NCBI RefSeq assembly: GCF_001418085.1
Contig: NZ_LIQH01000041.1
Span: forward strand, 1 to 64,000
DNA: 64,000 nt
Direction: 5' to 3'
Source of the DNA: Lacinutrix algicola
GTDB taxonomy: Bacteria; Bacteroidota; Bacteroidia; Flavobacteriales; Flavobacteriaceae
Of this stretch, positions 15,683 through 24,021 are shown in pieces (positions within the stretch are counted from its first letter, which is position 1; each line of letters opens with the position of its first letter). The notes beneath the pieces were generated by a model. The model had not been told where the DNA came from. It searched no databases and saw nothing but the letters and a program-made list of their open reading frames with translations. The position numbers and the translations under genes are program-made.

Positions 15683-17542
15683 TTATTTATTAAAATTTAT
15701 GTTGAAAGAAGAACCTATATTTACTTCGCTTTCTACAGTTATATTACCTCCTAAGGACTCTATTTGTGTTTTAGTCATAAATAAACCAACACCTTTAGCA
15801 TCTGGATGTCTATGAAACACCTTGTTTAAACCAAATATTTTGTGACCATGACGTTTTAAATTTATGCCAAGACCATTATCTTTAAACATAAGTTTTTGTA
15901 CACCTTCTTCTATTACAGACTGAATAAAAATCTCAGGAGCTCTTTCTTCAGATTTATACTTTATAGCATTGCTCAACAAGTTAAGAAAAATACTTTCTAA
16001 ATAAAACTTATTGTATTCAATATGTGGGCTTTGTGAGAAATCAGTAGTTATTTTAGCACCTGTTTTTAAAATTTGTCCAGATAATATTTCTTTTGTCTTA
16101 ATTAAAACATCATCGAACATAATAGTTTCAATGTTCTTAACAGTTTCATTTTTAGTTTTTAAAGCTTTAATTAAGGTGTTTAATGTTTCTGTAAGATGAT
16201 TTATTACGATTTCAAATTTTTCAAATAAAATAACTTTCTCATCTTCAGTTTCTGCTATGTTATAAAAATCTAATAAAGAATTTAAGTTACTTACTGGCGC
16301 ACGTAAATTGTGAGATGTTATTTGTGCAAAATCTGCTAACTGTGTATTTTGTATCGTTAGTTTATTGGCTAAAATTTCTAAACTATTTTTTGCTTCTATT
16401 ATTTTCTTTTCTGCTATTTTTTGAATTGTAATATCTCTAATAGCAGCAGAAACTAATAAACCTTCTTCTGTTTTAAGAGGACTTAAACTTATTTGTATTG
16501 GTATTTCTATTCCATTTTTATTAAGCCCATAAAGATCATCACCTTCTTCACCCATTTTTCTAGTTTTAGGCATGCTAAAAAAGTTTTCACGATGGGAAGT
16601 GTGTTTATATTTATCTGGTATTAATAATTCTACAGGTTTATTAATTAATTCTTGAGATCGATAACCAAATAGTTTTTCTGCTTGTTTATTAACTAATTGT
16701 ATTTTTCCGCTATCATTTACAATTACCATAGCATCTGGAGCAGATTCAAGTAAGCCTTTAAATTTAATTTCGGCCATTCTTTGTTGGGTAACATCTTGGC
16801 AGGTACCAATAATTTCAATTACATTTCCTGCGTTGTCTGTAAGTACTTCGCCTAGTAATTGTACTGTTTTTGTTTTACCGCTAGTCGACTTTATACGATG
16901 TAATAAATCGTAAAAAACTTTATCTTTTATAGATTTATCAAAAGATGCACTTACAATAGCTTTATCTTCTGGATGTACAAAATTAAAATAGGTTTCAAAA
17001 CGTAAAGCTTGATTGGTATCAACTTCAAAAATATTAAAAAGGTTACTAGACCATTTTACACTATCAGCAATGGTATCCAATTGCCAATGTCCCATCATGC
17101 TTATTTTTTCCGCAGCATTTAATACTTGATTCTTGCGTAAAAGCTCGTTCTCTGTTTCTTTTTGATTTGTTATGTTTTTTATTATTCTTAAAAAACCAGT
17201 GTTTTCTCCATGCTCATTTTTTAAAGGCGTAAGTGTGGAATGCCCTACAAACCTAGAGCCGTCTTTTTTTATTATGGTCCATTCGCGAGAATCGTAACCA
17301 TTATATTTTGCTAATAATTTGTACGGATCGGAATCCAGGTTTTCTTTATATCTATTAGCAATATCTTTTCTAAAATTATTAAATTCTTCTTCTATTAGAA
17401 AAAAGGGCGCTTTTTCTAAACCAATGATCTCTTTTGAAGAGTAACCTAATAAAGTTTCGGCATCAGTATTAAATTGGTATACTATACCATCGTTATTTGT
17501 TGCTAGTATTGCAGTAATTTCAGAATTAGTGTTTACTTTCAT
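15683..17542 (-). CDS. PAS-domain sensor histidine kinase (soluble)
   Basis: 619 residues, no transmembrane segment. Three PAS domains (about 5-125, 140-255, 260-375, the first two ending in PAC-like motifs), a short coiled linker, an H-box S-H-N-L-R-A-P-V with His411, and an HATPase domain with N-box N-L-L-S-N-A-I-K-Y, G1 D-N-G-L-G-I and G2 G-V-G-L-F-M. It autophosphorylates and passes phosphate to the receiver protein encoded 2 bp downstream. The ligand or redox cue read by the PAS domains is not visible. The frame begins in a 340-bp gene-free stretch. Confidence 0.92.
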   Translation of the reverse strand: MKVNTNSEITAILATNNDGIVYQFNTDAETLLGYSSKEIIGLEKAPFFLIEEEFNNFRKDIANRYKENLDSDPYKLLAKYNGYDSREWTIIKKDGSRFVGHSTLTPLKNEHGENTGFLRIIKNITNQKETENELLRKNQVLNAAEKISMMGHWQLDTIADSVKWSSNLFNIFEVDTNQALRFETYFNFVHPEDKAIVSASFDKSIKDKVFYDLLHRIKSTSGKTKTVQLLGEVLTDNAGNVIEIIGTCQDVTQQRMAEIKFKGLLESAPDAMVIVNDSGKIQLVNKQAEKLFGYRSQELINKPVELLIPDKYKHTSHRENFFSMPKTRKMGEEGDDLYGLNKNGIEIPIQISLSPLKTEEGLLVSAAIRDITIQKIAEKKIIEAKNSLEILANKLTIQNTQLADFAQITSHNLRAPVSNLNSLLDFYNIAETEDEKVILFEKFEIVINHLTETLNTLIKALKTKNETVKNIETIMFDDVLIKTKEILSGQILKTGAKITTDFSQSPHIEYNKFYLESIFLNLLSNAIKYKSEERAPEIFIQSVIEEGVQKLMFKDNGLGINLKRHGHKIFGLNKVFHRHPDAKGVGLFMTKTQIESLGGNITVESEVNIGSSFNINFNK

Positions 17543-17882
17543 AAAAGGTTCGTTACTTAAGCGTGTTGTATTATTACGTCTGTTATTTAAAAGGTTAGCT
17601 TTGTTGTGCTAAGTTAATTTTTTTTATTTAAACATATAAAGTCACTTTAATTCTTCTGTTTAAACCTGTAATAATGGATGGTAACTGTATATTTATGTAT
17701 TAAATAAATACCATTAAAGAATGGATGTTTTTATTTTGAGGAATATTTTGAAATAGGTTTGTTTACGGTTTTGTGCATGGAAAGTTGCGTGTTTAAACAC
17801 GGAGATTAGTAAATAAAAACCTGTGAATATTTTTGTAGGTAGGCAAAAACTATCAATAAACGATATGTGGTGTTGGCTGTAG
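17543..17882. other. Gene-free stretch with split-repeat half A and a 14-bp palindrome
   Basis: No open frame. 17721-17788 is a copy of half A of the dispersed repeat (compare 21744 and 38222). Directly after it lies the perfect palindrome CGTGTTTAAACACG (17788-17801). The rest is featureless. Confidence 0.55.
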
Positions 17883-18461
17883 TTACTTCAATCTTTCACC
17901 TAACAATGTTACTTTTTTTAACCAGTTCTCTCTAAAAAGCGAAGTTGAATTTTTTACGGAAGCAATATAAGTTGTCTTCACAGGACTTATTCCGCAAAAT
18001 TTTAACGTTCCATTTTTAAATTGGTTTATTGTCGGACTTTTCATTATCAGAAAATCATACCATTTAGGAGTATCTGCCGTGATAATTAATCGTGCGGATT
18101 TTGCTTTAAGTAGTTTTTCGGGTAATGCTTTTCCTTCAATCGGTTGATATGTAATAGACGGTAAGAATGTTCTGTCTATAAATCCTTTCATAAGGGCTGG
18201 ATAACCATACCACCACATTGGGAATACCCAAACAATATGATCTGCTTTTTTAATTTTTTCTATGGCCAAAACTAAATCAGGCTCCAATTCCATTCGTTTT
18301 CGATAACCAAATTGCAGATTAGGGTTAAATTCCAATTCTGCAATGTTAATTTGAGAAATTATAGAATTTGTTTTATTAGCTCCTTTTATGTAAGCTTCTG
18401 ATAGGGCATAATTAAAGCTTTCTTTGTCAGGATGTCCATTTATTATTAATACTTGTTTCAT
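17883..18461 (-). CDS. NAD(P)H-dependent flavodoxin-fold oxidoreductase
   Basis: 192 residues, flavodoxin-like fold of the KefF/MdaB/NQO family: N-terminal V-L-I-I-N-G-H-P-D phosphate loop for FMN/FAD, V-W-V-F-P-M-W-W-Y-G-Y-P segment and F-I-D-R-T-F. Likely a two-electron quinone or azo reductase in the cytoplasm. It is encoded downstream of the Crp-type regulator on the same strand (61-bp gap), which probably controls it. The pair sits between half A and half R of the dispersed repeat, suggesting joint acquisition. Confidence 0.85.
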   Translation of the reverse strand: MKQVLIINGHPDKESFNYALSEAYIKGANKTNSIISQINIAELEFNPNLQFGYRKRMELEPDLVLAIEKIKKADHIVWVFPMWWYGYPALMKGFIDRTFLPSITYQPIEGKALPEKLLKAKSARLIITADTPKWYDFLIMKSPTINQFKNGTLKFCGISPVKTTYIASVKNSTSLFRENWLKKVTLLGERLK

Positions 18462-18522
18462 ATTTTATTCTTTGTTTTGCGCAAAGAACAATACTTCGAT
18501 ACTTTTTTTAAAGGACATTTGT

Positions 18523-19086
18523 CTAATTCGTAATTGACTTTCTTATTCTACTTAAATGTCTTTGGGTAATACCTAAATATGAAGACAGAAAATTTAAAGG
18601 AATTGATTGTAAATATTCAGGGTGATTTATGAGTAAATCTTTGTATTTTTTTTCTGCAGATTCTTTTTGCAATAAGAAAACTCTTTTTTCCATTTTTATG
18701 TATTCTTGTTCAGCAATTAATTTGAAAAATTTTAGCCAATTTACACTTGATTTCTCTAATATTAAAATTTCTTCTCTTGATATAGTTAATAACTCTATAT
18801 CTGATAGTGCTTGAATATTTTCAATTGTTTTTGTTTGAGATAAGAAAGAAGAGTAGGCGCTAACAAATGAATTTGAAAAGGTAAAACAATAGGTAACTTC
18901 TTCCTCTGATGAAGTGTAATAAAATGACCTAAACAAGCCAGAAACTACAAATGCTACTTCTTTAGATATTCGACTTTCTTTGATGAAAAAATCGCCTTTT
19001 TTTAATTTCTTTCTCTGAACTTTACTTTCAAAAAGTTCAATTTCTTTTTCGGTTAGAATGTTAAATGTTTGAAGGTATTTCCTCAT
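18523..19086 (-). CDS. Crp/Fnr-family transcriptional regulator
   Basis: 187 residues: N-terminal cyclic-nucleotide-binding-like jelly roll (K-G-D-F-F-I-K-E, G-L-F-R-S-F-Y) and a C-terminal winged helix (F-L-S-S-Y-L-G-I-T-Q-R-H-L-S-R-I-R). It lacks the cysteine set of FNR and the canonical cAMP pocket R-E-M, like many Bacteroidota members whose ligand is unknown. It is located just upstream of the oxidoreductase. A half-R repeat and the inverted repeat at 19214 lie in its upstream region. Confidence 0.85.
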   Translation of the reverse strand: MRKYLQTFNILTEKEIELFESKVQRKKLKKGDFFIKESRISKEVAFVVSGLFRSFYYTSSEEEVTYCFTFSNSFVSAYSSFLSQTKTIENIQALSDIELLTISREEILILEKSSVNWLKFFKLIAEQEYIKMEKRVFLLQKESAEKKYKDLLINHPEYLQSIPLNFLSSYLGITQRHLSRIRKSITN

Positions 19087-19110
19087 TTTTTTAAATTATT
19101 GCCAAGGTCT

Positions 19111-19188
19111 CGTTAATATAAAAACGCTACAATGTTTTACATCATACTTAAACGAAGTTAGTGTATTTTTTTGTGAAGAAAAATCAAT
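19111..19188 (-). repeat. Dispersed repeat, half R (copy upstream of Crp gene)
   Basis: Shares AATGTTTTACATCATACTTAAACGAAGTTAG with some changes with 22625-22699 and 38249-38325, including the A-A-A-C-G-A-A-G-T-T core and the following T run. Confidence 0.55.
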
Positions 19189-19213
19189 TTTATTGGTTCA
19201 AATTAATATATCG

Positions 19214-19234
19214 TTTTACCCATTTAGGGTAGAA
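19214..19234. promoter_or_regulatory. Inverted repeat TTTTACCC-ATTTA-GGGTAGAA
   Basis: Eight-bp arms with one mismatch around a 5-bp centre, in the Crp-gene upstream region. It has the form of a dimeric regulator site. Confidence 0.35.
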
Positions 19235-19332
19235 ATAATGAATAAAACACAAATAGGAGAGTTGTTAAAATACTTTTTTTAGAATAGTGCTTTTGTATAA
19301 TATCTGTATTTAATAGATGATTAATTTTTTAT

Positions 19333-19376
19333 AAAAAAAAGCAATAGCGGTTAGAGTTCAAACTCGTACCGCTATT
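19333..19376 (-). terminator. Terminator of the DoxDA gene
   Basis: On the minus strand AATAGCGGT / ACCGCTATT flanks a loop that is itself partly paired (GAGTT/AACTC) and is followed by eight T. Confidence 0.8.
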
Positions 19377-19384
19377 AATCTTTA

Positions 19385-20401
19385 CTATTTTTTAATTTTG
19401 TGTTCCCAATAAGCACCACTTATATCTGTTATTTTTAGATTATAAACACCTATAGGTAAAGTGGATAAAATTTCATTTTTTAAACTCAATTTAGCTTTAG
19501 CTCCTAAAGGAATAATTAAGCTGTGTTTACCTGGTTTTATTTTGGCAACATAGTAATTTGAGATATTTTCTTTATTCAATATTGCCAAATCGTCTTGATT
19601 ATATTCTAAAATGGTATTGTTGTTATTATCTAATAATTCAATACCAATAACCCAAGAGCCATAAACATCAACACCTTCGGTTCTAAAAATATTAAAACTT
19701 ACTGTGTTATTGGTTATTTTTCCTTCGCTAATTTCTAGTTTTGGCTTTATAGATTTATTATGAAGTGTTCCCCAAAGACCACCATGAAAGACTTGGTTTG
19801 TCATTAACGTTATTCCTAAAATAAATAAAGAACCTGTTAAAACAACTTTTGGAAAAACACTTTCCTTTATTGGTAAAATACCAGAAGCCAACCAAGCAAA
19901 CCATTTTTTTTTTGTAATTGCAAAATTGTTTTTTATCAGGTAATTATCCAACGAGTATTTTCCGCTAGCGGTTAAGAATAATACAAAACCTGTTGCAATT
20001 CCTAGCACGCCTATTTGCCATTCGTCTAGACAAGTTGTACCAATCCAACCGGAACCTAAAAGAATTCCCATAGCTAGGCCAAAAACACCTATGCTCATTA
20101 TTCTGGTAAACAAACCAAACATAATAAACAAACCTACAATTCCTTCTACAATAGTAAAAATTACCATATTTACCCAAAGTGTATCTGGATTTTCTACTAG
20201 ATATTGAATGATTGGTTTTATACCTAAGGCATTAGGTAAAAAAGCATTAAATTTTTCGCCAATATAACCGGCAGCTTCAGGATCAAGTTTGTTAGCTAAT
20301 GCAGTTCTTCTCCAAAAGGCTGAAAAATAAGTCCAACCTACCACTAATCTTAATGCTAAAGCCAATAGTCCAGCATCGTTTTTTATACTAATATTTTTCA
20401 T
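19385..20401 (-). CDS. DoxD-DoxA fusion, thiosulfate:quinone oxidoreductase-like
   Basis: 338 residues. The first ~170 are a DoxX/DoxD-type four-helix membrane domain (A-L-R-L-V-V-G-W-T-Y-F-S-A-F-W-R-R, with G-W-I-G-T-T-C-L-D-E-W). After a fifth membrane segment comes a DoxA-like beta domain (G-G-L-W-G-T-L-H-N-K-S, later V-Y-G-S-W-V-I-G-I-E-L). In Acidianus these are two subunits that oxidise thiosulfate and reduce quinone; single-chain fusions occur in Bacteroidota. It is last in a run with DsrE-like, DoxX-like and a small secreted protein, all on the minus strand, 4 bp after dsrE. Confidence 0.82.
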   Translation of the reverse strand: MKNISIKNDAGLLALALRLVVGWTYFSAFWRRTALANKLDPEAAGYIGEKFNAFLPNALGIKPIIQYLVENPDTLWVNMVIFTIVEGIVGLFIMFGLFTRIMSIGVFGLAMGILLGSGWIGTTCLDEWQIGVLGIATGFVLFLTASGKYSLDNYLIKNNFAITKKKWFAWLASGILPIKESVFPKVVLTGSLFILGITLMTNQVFHGGLWGTLHNKSIKPKLEISEGKITNNTVSFNIFRTEGVDVYGSWVIGIELLDNNNNTILEYNQDDLAILNKENISNYYVAKIKPGKHSLIIPLGAKAKLSLKNEILSTLPIGVYNLKITDISGAYWEHKIKK

Positions 20402-20405
20402 TTTT

Positions 20406-20828
20406 TTAAATAGTTAAAGCAATAAAGCCTTGTTTTGTTAATTGGAAACCGTGTAATATACCATTAGGAGTTATTTCTAAATTTTTTGGCATTGTGTTAT
20501 GGTCTATATTAAATTTGTTAAGAGATATACCACAAACAAAGACTTTTACATTTTGAGATTTAGCCTTTTCTAAAAGCGTATTAAAATCGGAATTATTTGC
20601 AATATCATTAACTGTTTTACCACAGATAATGACATAGAATGCGCCATAATTTTCACCATCCTCTTTTGCCAATTCATTAGCAGTTAGTAAAACAGGTTTA
20701 AGTTGTTTTATGTTTTTTGAAAGCACTAAATAATTATTGCTTTTAAGGTTAATGTCTTGAGCTTGTAATTGGGAAGTCCCAAATAGTAAAATGAATAATG
20801 TTGTTATAAATAATATTGAATTTTTCAT
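20406..20828 (-). CDS. Periplasmic DsrE-family sulfur-relay protein
   Basis: 140 residues, signal peptide ending near Q-L-Q-A-Q, then a DsrE/F-like alpha-beta fold with the family cysteine in V-F-V-C-G-I-S and a second Cys in V-I-I-C-G-K. DsrE-type proteins carry persulfide sulfur. It lies directly upstream of the DoxDA fusion (4-bp gap) and 6 bp after the restored DoxX frame, so the three are very probably co-transcribed for thiosulfate or sulfane-sulfur handling at the membrane. Confidence 0.8.
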   Translation of the reverse strand: MKNSILFITTLFILLFGTSQLQAQDINLKSNNYLVLSKNIKQLKPVLLTANELAKEDGENYGAFYVIICGKTVNDIANNSDFNTLLEKAKSQNVKVFVCGISLNKFNIDHNTMPKNLEITPNGILHGFQLTKQGFIALTI

Positions 20829-20834
20829 TGTTTT

Positions 20835-21141
20835 TTATTTTAAGTTTGAATTAATACTAAAAAAAAGAAGCGCTAGCGTTATTGCTTTTCCAACCTGTAT
20901 AGTTAATGTAATAGGAATTAAAATGGCTATTAATACTAGTGAAGCTACTCTTGTTTTTAAAGTAAATAAGTAATAGAATGTCCGCAGCTAGCATTACAAC
21001 TCCAGACAGAATTACGGCTATTTCTCGTGTTCCTAGAATATTCACTATAAAGCCCATTGATGAGTTTTCTATTCTACTCACGGCTTTTTTAGTATTTAAT
21101 AGATGATTTGTGCTCGCTATTATAACAATTAGGCTAAGCAT
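20835..21141 (-). pseudogene. DoxX-family small membrane protein, frameshifted
   Basis: Translation from ATG 21141 gives a good DoxX start (A-S-T-N-H-L-L, G-T-R-E-I-A, a membrane helix ending L-L-L-I-Y-F-K), then turns polar and stops at 20857. The next frame continues instead with T-R-V-A-S-L-V-L-I-A-I-L-I-P-I-T-L-T, the expected third/fourth helix, and ends at 20835-20837, 6 bp before the dsrE start. Dropping one A from the A5 run (plus-strand T5, 20954-20958) restores one 101-residue protein. The total length 307 nt = 3 x 102 + 1 fits one inserted base. It is either a sequencing slip, a true mutation or slippage; the N-terminus may also be a little short. Confidence 0.75.
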
Positions 21142-21271
21142 AATGCGAAGTATAACTACAGACTTGTAGCTAACCTCAAGCGTTTTTTATTGAAATTTCA
21201 TTTTTTAATATTTGTAATTGATATATAGCAGAAATAGTAACTGCTTTAAACTTTTTTGTTTAAAAAATCAA

Positions 21272-21676
21272 TTACGAGTAGACCTTGAGGTTACGGTATA
21301 AAATATACAGAGGAACATTAGAAGCCTCGTGATTTCTTGACGCATTAAGGTTAAAAGAATGCTTAAGTAAATAGGTTGTAAAATGAATAGGAAAAGCTTC
21401 CGGAATTAGAAAGACAGGTTGATTAAAACTTGGATTTGAAACAGATTGAATGTTTTCTGAAACCTCTATAGTCTGACAATTTGTTTGAGAAATTGTAGTT
21501 TGACTCTTGTTTAAAACAGTAGTTTGAGGAATCTCTAATTCGGCTTGAATAAAATTTCTAACCTTACAAGGCGAAAGCAATAGCAACAATACAAGTCCGA
21601 AAATGGACAAGATTGAGTTTATTCTATTTGTTTTAAAATTTGCTTTCATCTTTACAAATATAGACACAATTTTCAC
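21272..21676 (-). CDS. Small membrane-anchored/secreted protein, function unknown
   Basis: 134 residues. A hydrophobic helix at about 20-35 ends in L-S-P-C-K-V-R-N, followed by a Thr/Gln-rich polar tail with one further Cys. An alternative start at Met10 (21649) would place the helix closer to the N-terminus as a signal sequence. I do not recognise the family. It stands first in the minus-strand run leading to the DoxX/DsrE/DoxDA genes (130-bp gap), so it may belong to that sulfur cluster. Confidence 0.55.
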   Translation of the reverse strand: MKIVSIFVKMKANFKTNRINSILSIFGLVLLLLLSPCKVRNFIQAELEIPQTTVLNKSQTTISQTNCQTIEVSENIQSVSNPSFNQPVFLIPEAFPIHFTTYLLKHSFNLNASRNHEASNVPLYILYRNLKVYS

Positions 21677-21743
21677 GAGAATATGTTATTGTTTTCTTAA
21701 TGAAATCTTTAGTTGTAGTGAATACTTGAGTTTATTCTTAATA

Positions 21744-21810
21744 AATAGATGTTTTTAGAAAGTAATATTTTGAAAAGGTTTGTTTGAGTGGGTGTGTATG
21801 AAAAGTTGCG
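21744..21810. repeat. Dispersed repeat, half A
   Basis: Matches 17721-17788 with small gaps (ATAGATGTTTTT..., AATATTTTGAAA.AGGTTTGTTT, AAAGTTGCG). It lies on the 3' side of the minus-strand coiled-coil gene. Confidence 0.5.
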
Positions 21811-21916
21811 GTTTTGTCAGCGAGGAATTTCCTTAGGAAAATCAGATGTAGCAAAATCACAGCGACCTTTGGTTTAGACTAACACCAGCAATTTTTGATG
21901 TACAGTATGGCAGTAA

Positions 21917-22591
21917 TTATTTAATTTCTTTATTTATGGTAGACTCTATTTTATAGATTGTTCCTGTAGCTTGTAATATTGAATCAGTAAATTCCTCACT
22001 TAATGCACCTTCACTTGTGTGAGTATCGTTAGTTTTAATAATATTAACAATTTCTTTCAACTTTAAAGTCAGTGTCAAAATTTCTGAAGTTATAGATGAC
22101 ATACCCAATATCGGTATTTCATTAAGTTCAGCGGTCTTCGTTTCTATTTTACTCGATAATGGTTTGATATTATTTCTAAGAGATTGAATTTCATCGTCGA
22201 GAAATTTCGTTGATTCTATGTGTTTTTTACTTAAATAGCTAACAATCTCATTCTGCTTCTTTATAAGTGCTTTTTTTTCTACACTTGAATCTTTTAAGTT
22301 TTCAAGTTTTTTACTGATTTCTTCTAAAGCTTTTATTTTTGTATTTGTCTCTAATTCATAACCTATCAGTTTAGTATTTAATATTCTTGTGGATTTAGTT
22401 GTCTCTGAATGAGGTTCGATCAAGATATACCTTAATTCATTTAATTTAGATTGAAGTTTGTCAAAATATTTTATGCGTTCTGTTCTACTAGATTCAGTTT
22501 TTTCAATCTTTTTTTTATCAAAATATTGATAAATACCCCAAATAAAAACTAGTATAGCTAAAGGAGAAAAGTACTTTAAAAAATCAATCAT
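21917..22591 (-). CDS. Membrane-anchored coiled-coil protein, unknown function
   Basis: 224 residues: one N-terminal transmembrane helix (about 8-25), then Lys/Glu-rich heptads from 30 to 160 typical of a long coiled coil, and a short helical tail. No catalytic motif, no signal cleavage site. It could be a structural or assembly factor. It is flanked by half A (21744) and half R (22625) of the dispersed repeat, so it looks like an accessory insertion between the sulfur cluster and the M48 protease gene. Confidence 0.6.
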   Translation of the reverse strand: MIDFLKYFSPLAILVFIWGIYQYFDKKKIEKTESSRTERIKYFDKLQSKLNELRYILIEPHSETTKSTRILNTKLIGYELETNTKIKALEEISKKLENLKDSSVEKKALIKKQNEIVSYLSKKHIESTKFLDDEIQSLRNNIKPLSSKIETKTAELNEIPILGMSSITSEILTLTLKLKEIVNIIKTNDTHTSEGALSEEFTDSILQATGTIYKIESTINKEIK

Positions 22592-22624
22592 TATATTGTG
22601 TTTGGGTTAATTATTGTAAATGAC

Positions 22625-22699
22625 TTGTTGATAAAAAATCAATTCAATATTTTATATGTTACGTAAACGAAGTTCGACTATTTTTTACAAAATCAAGTT
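22625..22699 (-). repeat. Dispersed repeat, half R
   Basis: About 80% identical by eye with 38249-38325, including AAACGAAGTTCGACTATTTTTT. It sits between the coiled-coil gene start and the M48 protease stop. Confidence 0.65.
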
Positions 22700-22703
22700 A
22701 ATA

Positions 22704-23936
22704 TTATTTCTTCAAATTACTAAAACGCTCTAACAACGTAGGATGCGAATAATGCATAAATACATAAGCAGGATGCGGTGTTAAATTACTCAAACTATTT
22801 TTAGATAACTTTTTAAGCGACGTAATTAAAGGTTCGGCTTTGTATGTGTTTTTTGCATAATCGTCTGCCTGGTATTCAAATTTACGGGAAAACCAATTCA
22901 TAATTAAACCAGTAATTGTAGAGATTGGAGAATATAAAATACCAAAAGCAATTAAGCCAATATGAAAACTAGGTTTCGAGACTCCTAAAGCTTCAGATAA
23001 TAATGGATTAGAAATTAAAAGAGATAAAATGTATAACGTAAAACCAGTTAATAGTAAAGAGGCTACAAGATTAAAAATAATGTGTTTCTTTTTATAATGG
23101 CCAACCTCGTGAGCTAGCACGGCAACTATTTCTTCTTCTTCAAGATCGTTAATTAAAGTATCGTAAAGTGTTACGCGTTTTTCGCTTCCAAATCCAGAAA
23201 AATAAGCATTTGCTTTGGTACTACGTTTAGAGCCATCGATAACAAAAATTTTGTCTAAATTAAAACCTACGGTTTGTGCATAATTAGAAATAGCATCTCG
23301 TAAACTTCCAGATTCTAATGGTGTTTGCTTGTTAAATAAAGGTACAATTAGTCTTGAGTAAAAGAGATTCATAAATAAGGTGAATACCGTAATTAATGCC
23401 CAAGCATACATCCAGAATGTGTTTCCTGTAGTTTGATAAAACCATGTTAGTAAAGCTAATATTGCACCGCCAACAATAACCATCATTAACCAACCTTTTA
23501 ATTTATCTGCTATAAAAAGTTTTTTTGTGGTCTTGTTAAATCCAAACTTTTCTTCTATTACAAAGGTTTTGTAATAGCTAAAAGGTGTCGTTAATATATC
23601 GCTACCTAGCATAATAATACCAAAGAATATAAGTGTAATTACTATTTCGTTAGTACTAAGGCTTCTTGCTAATTCGTCTATAAAAGCAAAACCATCTAAA
23701 AAGAAAAAAGCCAAGGTTGATACCAAAGAAAAAGCAGCGGTTAATAAGGAAAACCTATAATTTGTTTTCTTATAATCCTGAGATTTATGGTATTCTTCTT
23801 TATCGTAGACATCGTTTAAAACTTCTGGTATAGTATCGTTATAATGCTTTGCGTTTAAGGCATCTAAAATTTGATCGACAATAAAGCTAATTATTAAAAT
23901 AGCAATAAGTATATAGAATAAAGTAGTTGAGGTCAT
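22704..23936 (-). CDS. M48 family metallopeptidase (Ste24/HtpX-type)
   Basis: 410 residues with about six membrane helices, the zinc motif H-E-V-G-H-Y with third ligand in F-E-Y-Q-A-D-D-Y, and the Ste24-like segment S-K-R-S-T-K-A-N-A-Y-F-S-G-F-G. The length and topology match the CAAX-protease/Ste24 branch common in bacteria, which works in membrane-protein quality control rather than prenyl processing. A stand-alone gene; the divergent neighbour starts 85 bp away. Confidence 0.9.
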   Translation of the reverse strand: MTSTTLFYILIAILIISFIVDQILDALNAKHYNDTIPEVLNDVYDKEEYHKSQDYKKTNYRFSLLTAAFSLVSTLAFFFLDGFAFIDELARSLSTNEIVITLIFFGIIMLGSDILTTPFSYYKTFVIEEKFGFNKTTKKLFIADKLKGWLMMVIVGGAILALLTWFYQTTGNTFWMYAWALITVFTLFMNLFYSRLIVPLFNKQTPLESGSLRDAISNYAQTVGFNLDKIFVIDGSKRSTKANAYFSGFGSEKRVTLYDTLINDLEEEEIVAVLAHEVGHYKKKHIIFNLVASLLLTGFTLYILSLLISNPLLSEALGVSKPSFHIGLIAFGILYSPISTITGLIMNWFSRKFEYQADDYAKNTYKAEPLITSLKKLSKNSLSNLTPHPAYVFMHYSHPTLLERFSNLKK

Positions 23937-24021
23937 TTAATAGAATTAGAGATTAATTTTAAAATCTATGCAAAGGTAATCAATAAGATTTTTTATATAT
24001 TTATGTTCTAAACCACACAAT

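Noticed and set aside
17788-17801. Perfect palindrome CGTGTTTAAACACG as a recombination or ParB site
   Set aside because: Occurs once in the window as far as I can see, and does not match the parS pattern; no recombinase gene is near.
20857-20950. Polar C-terminus of the first DoxX frame as a genuine domain
   Set aside because: The alternate frame gives the expected membrane helix and ends right before dsrE; the polar tail has no family likeness.
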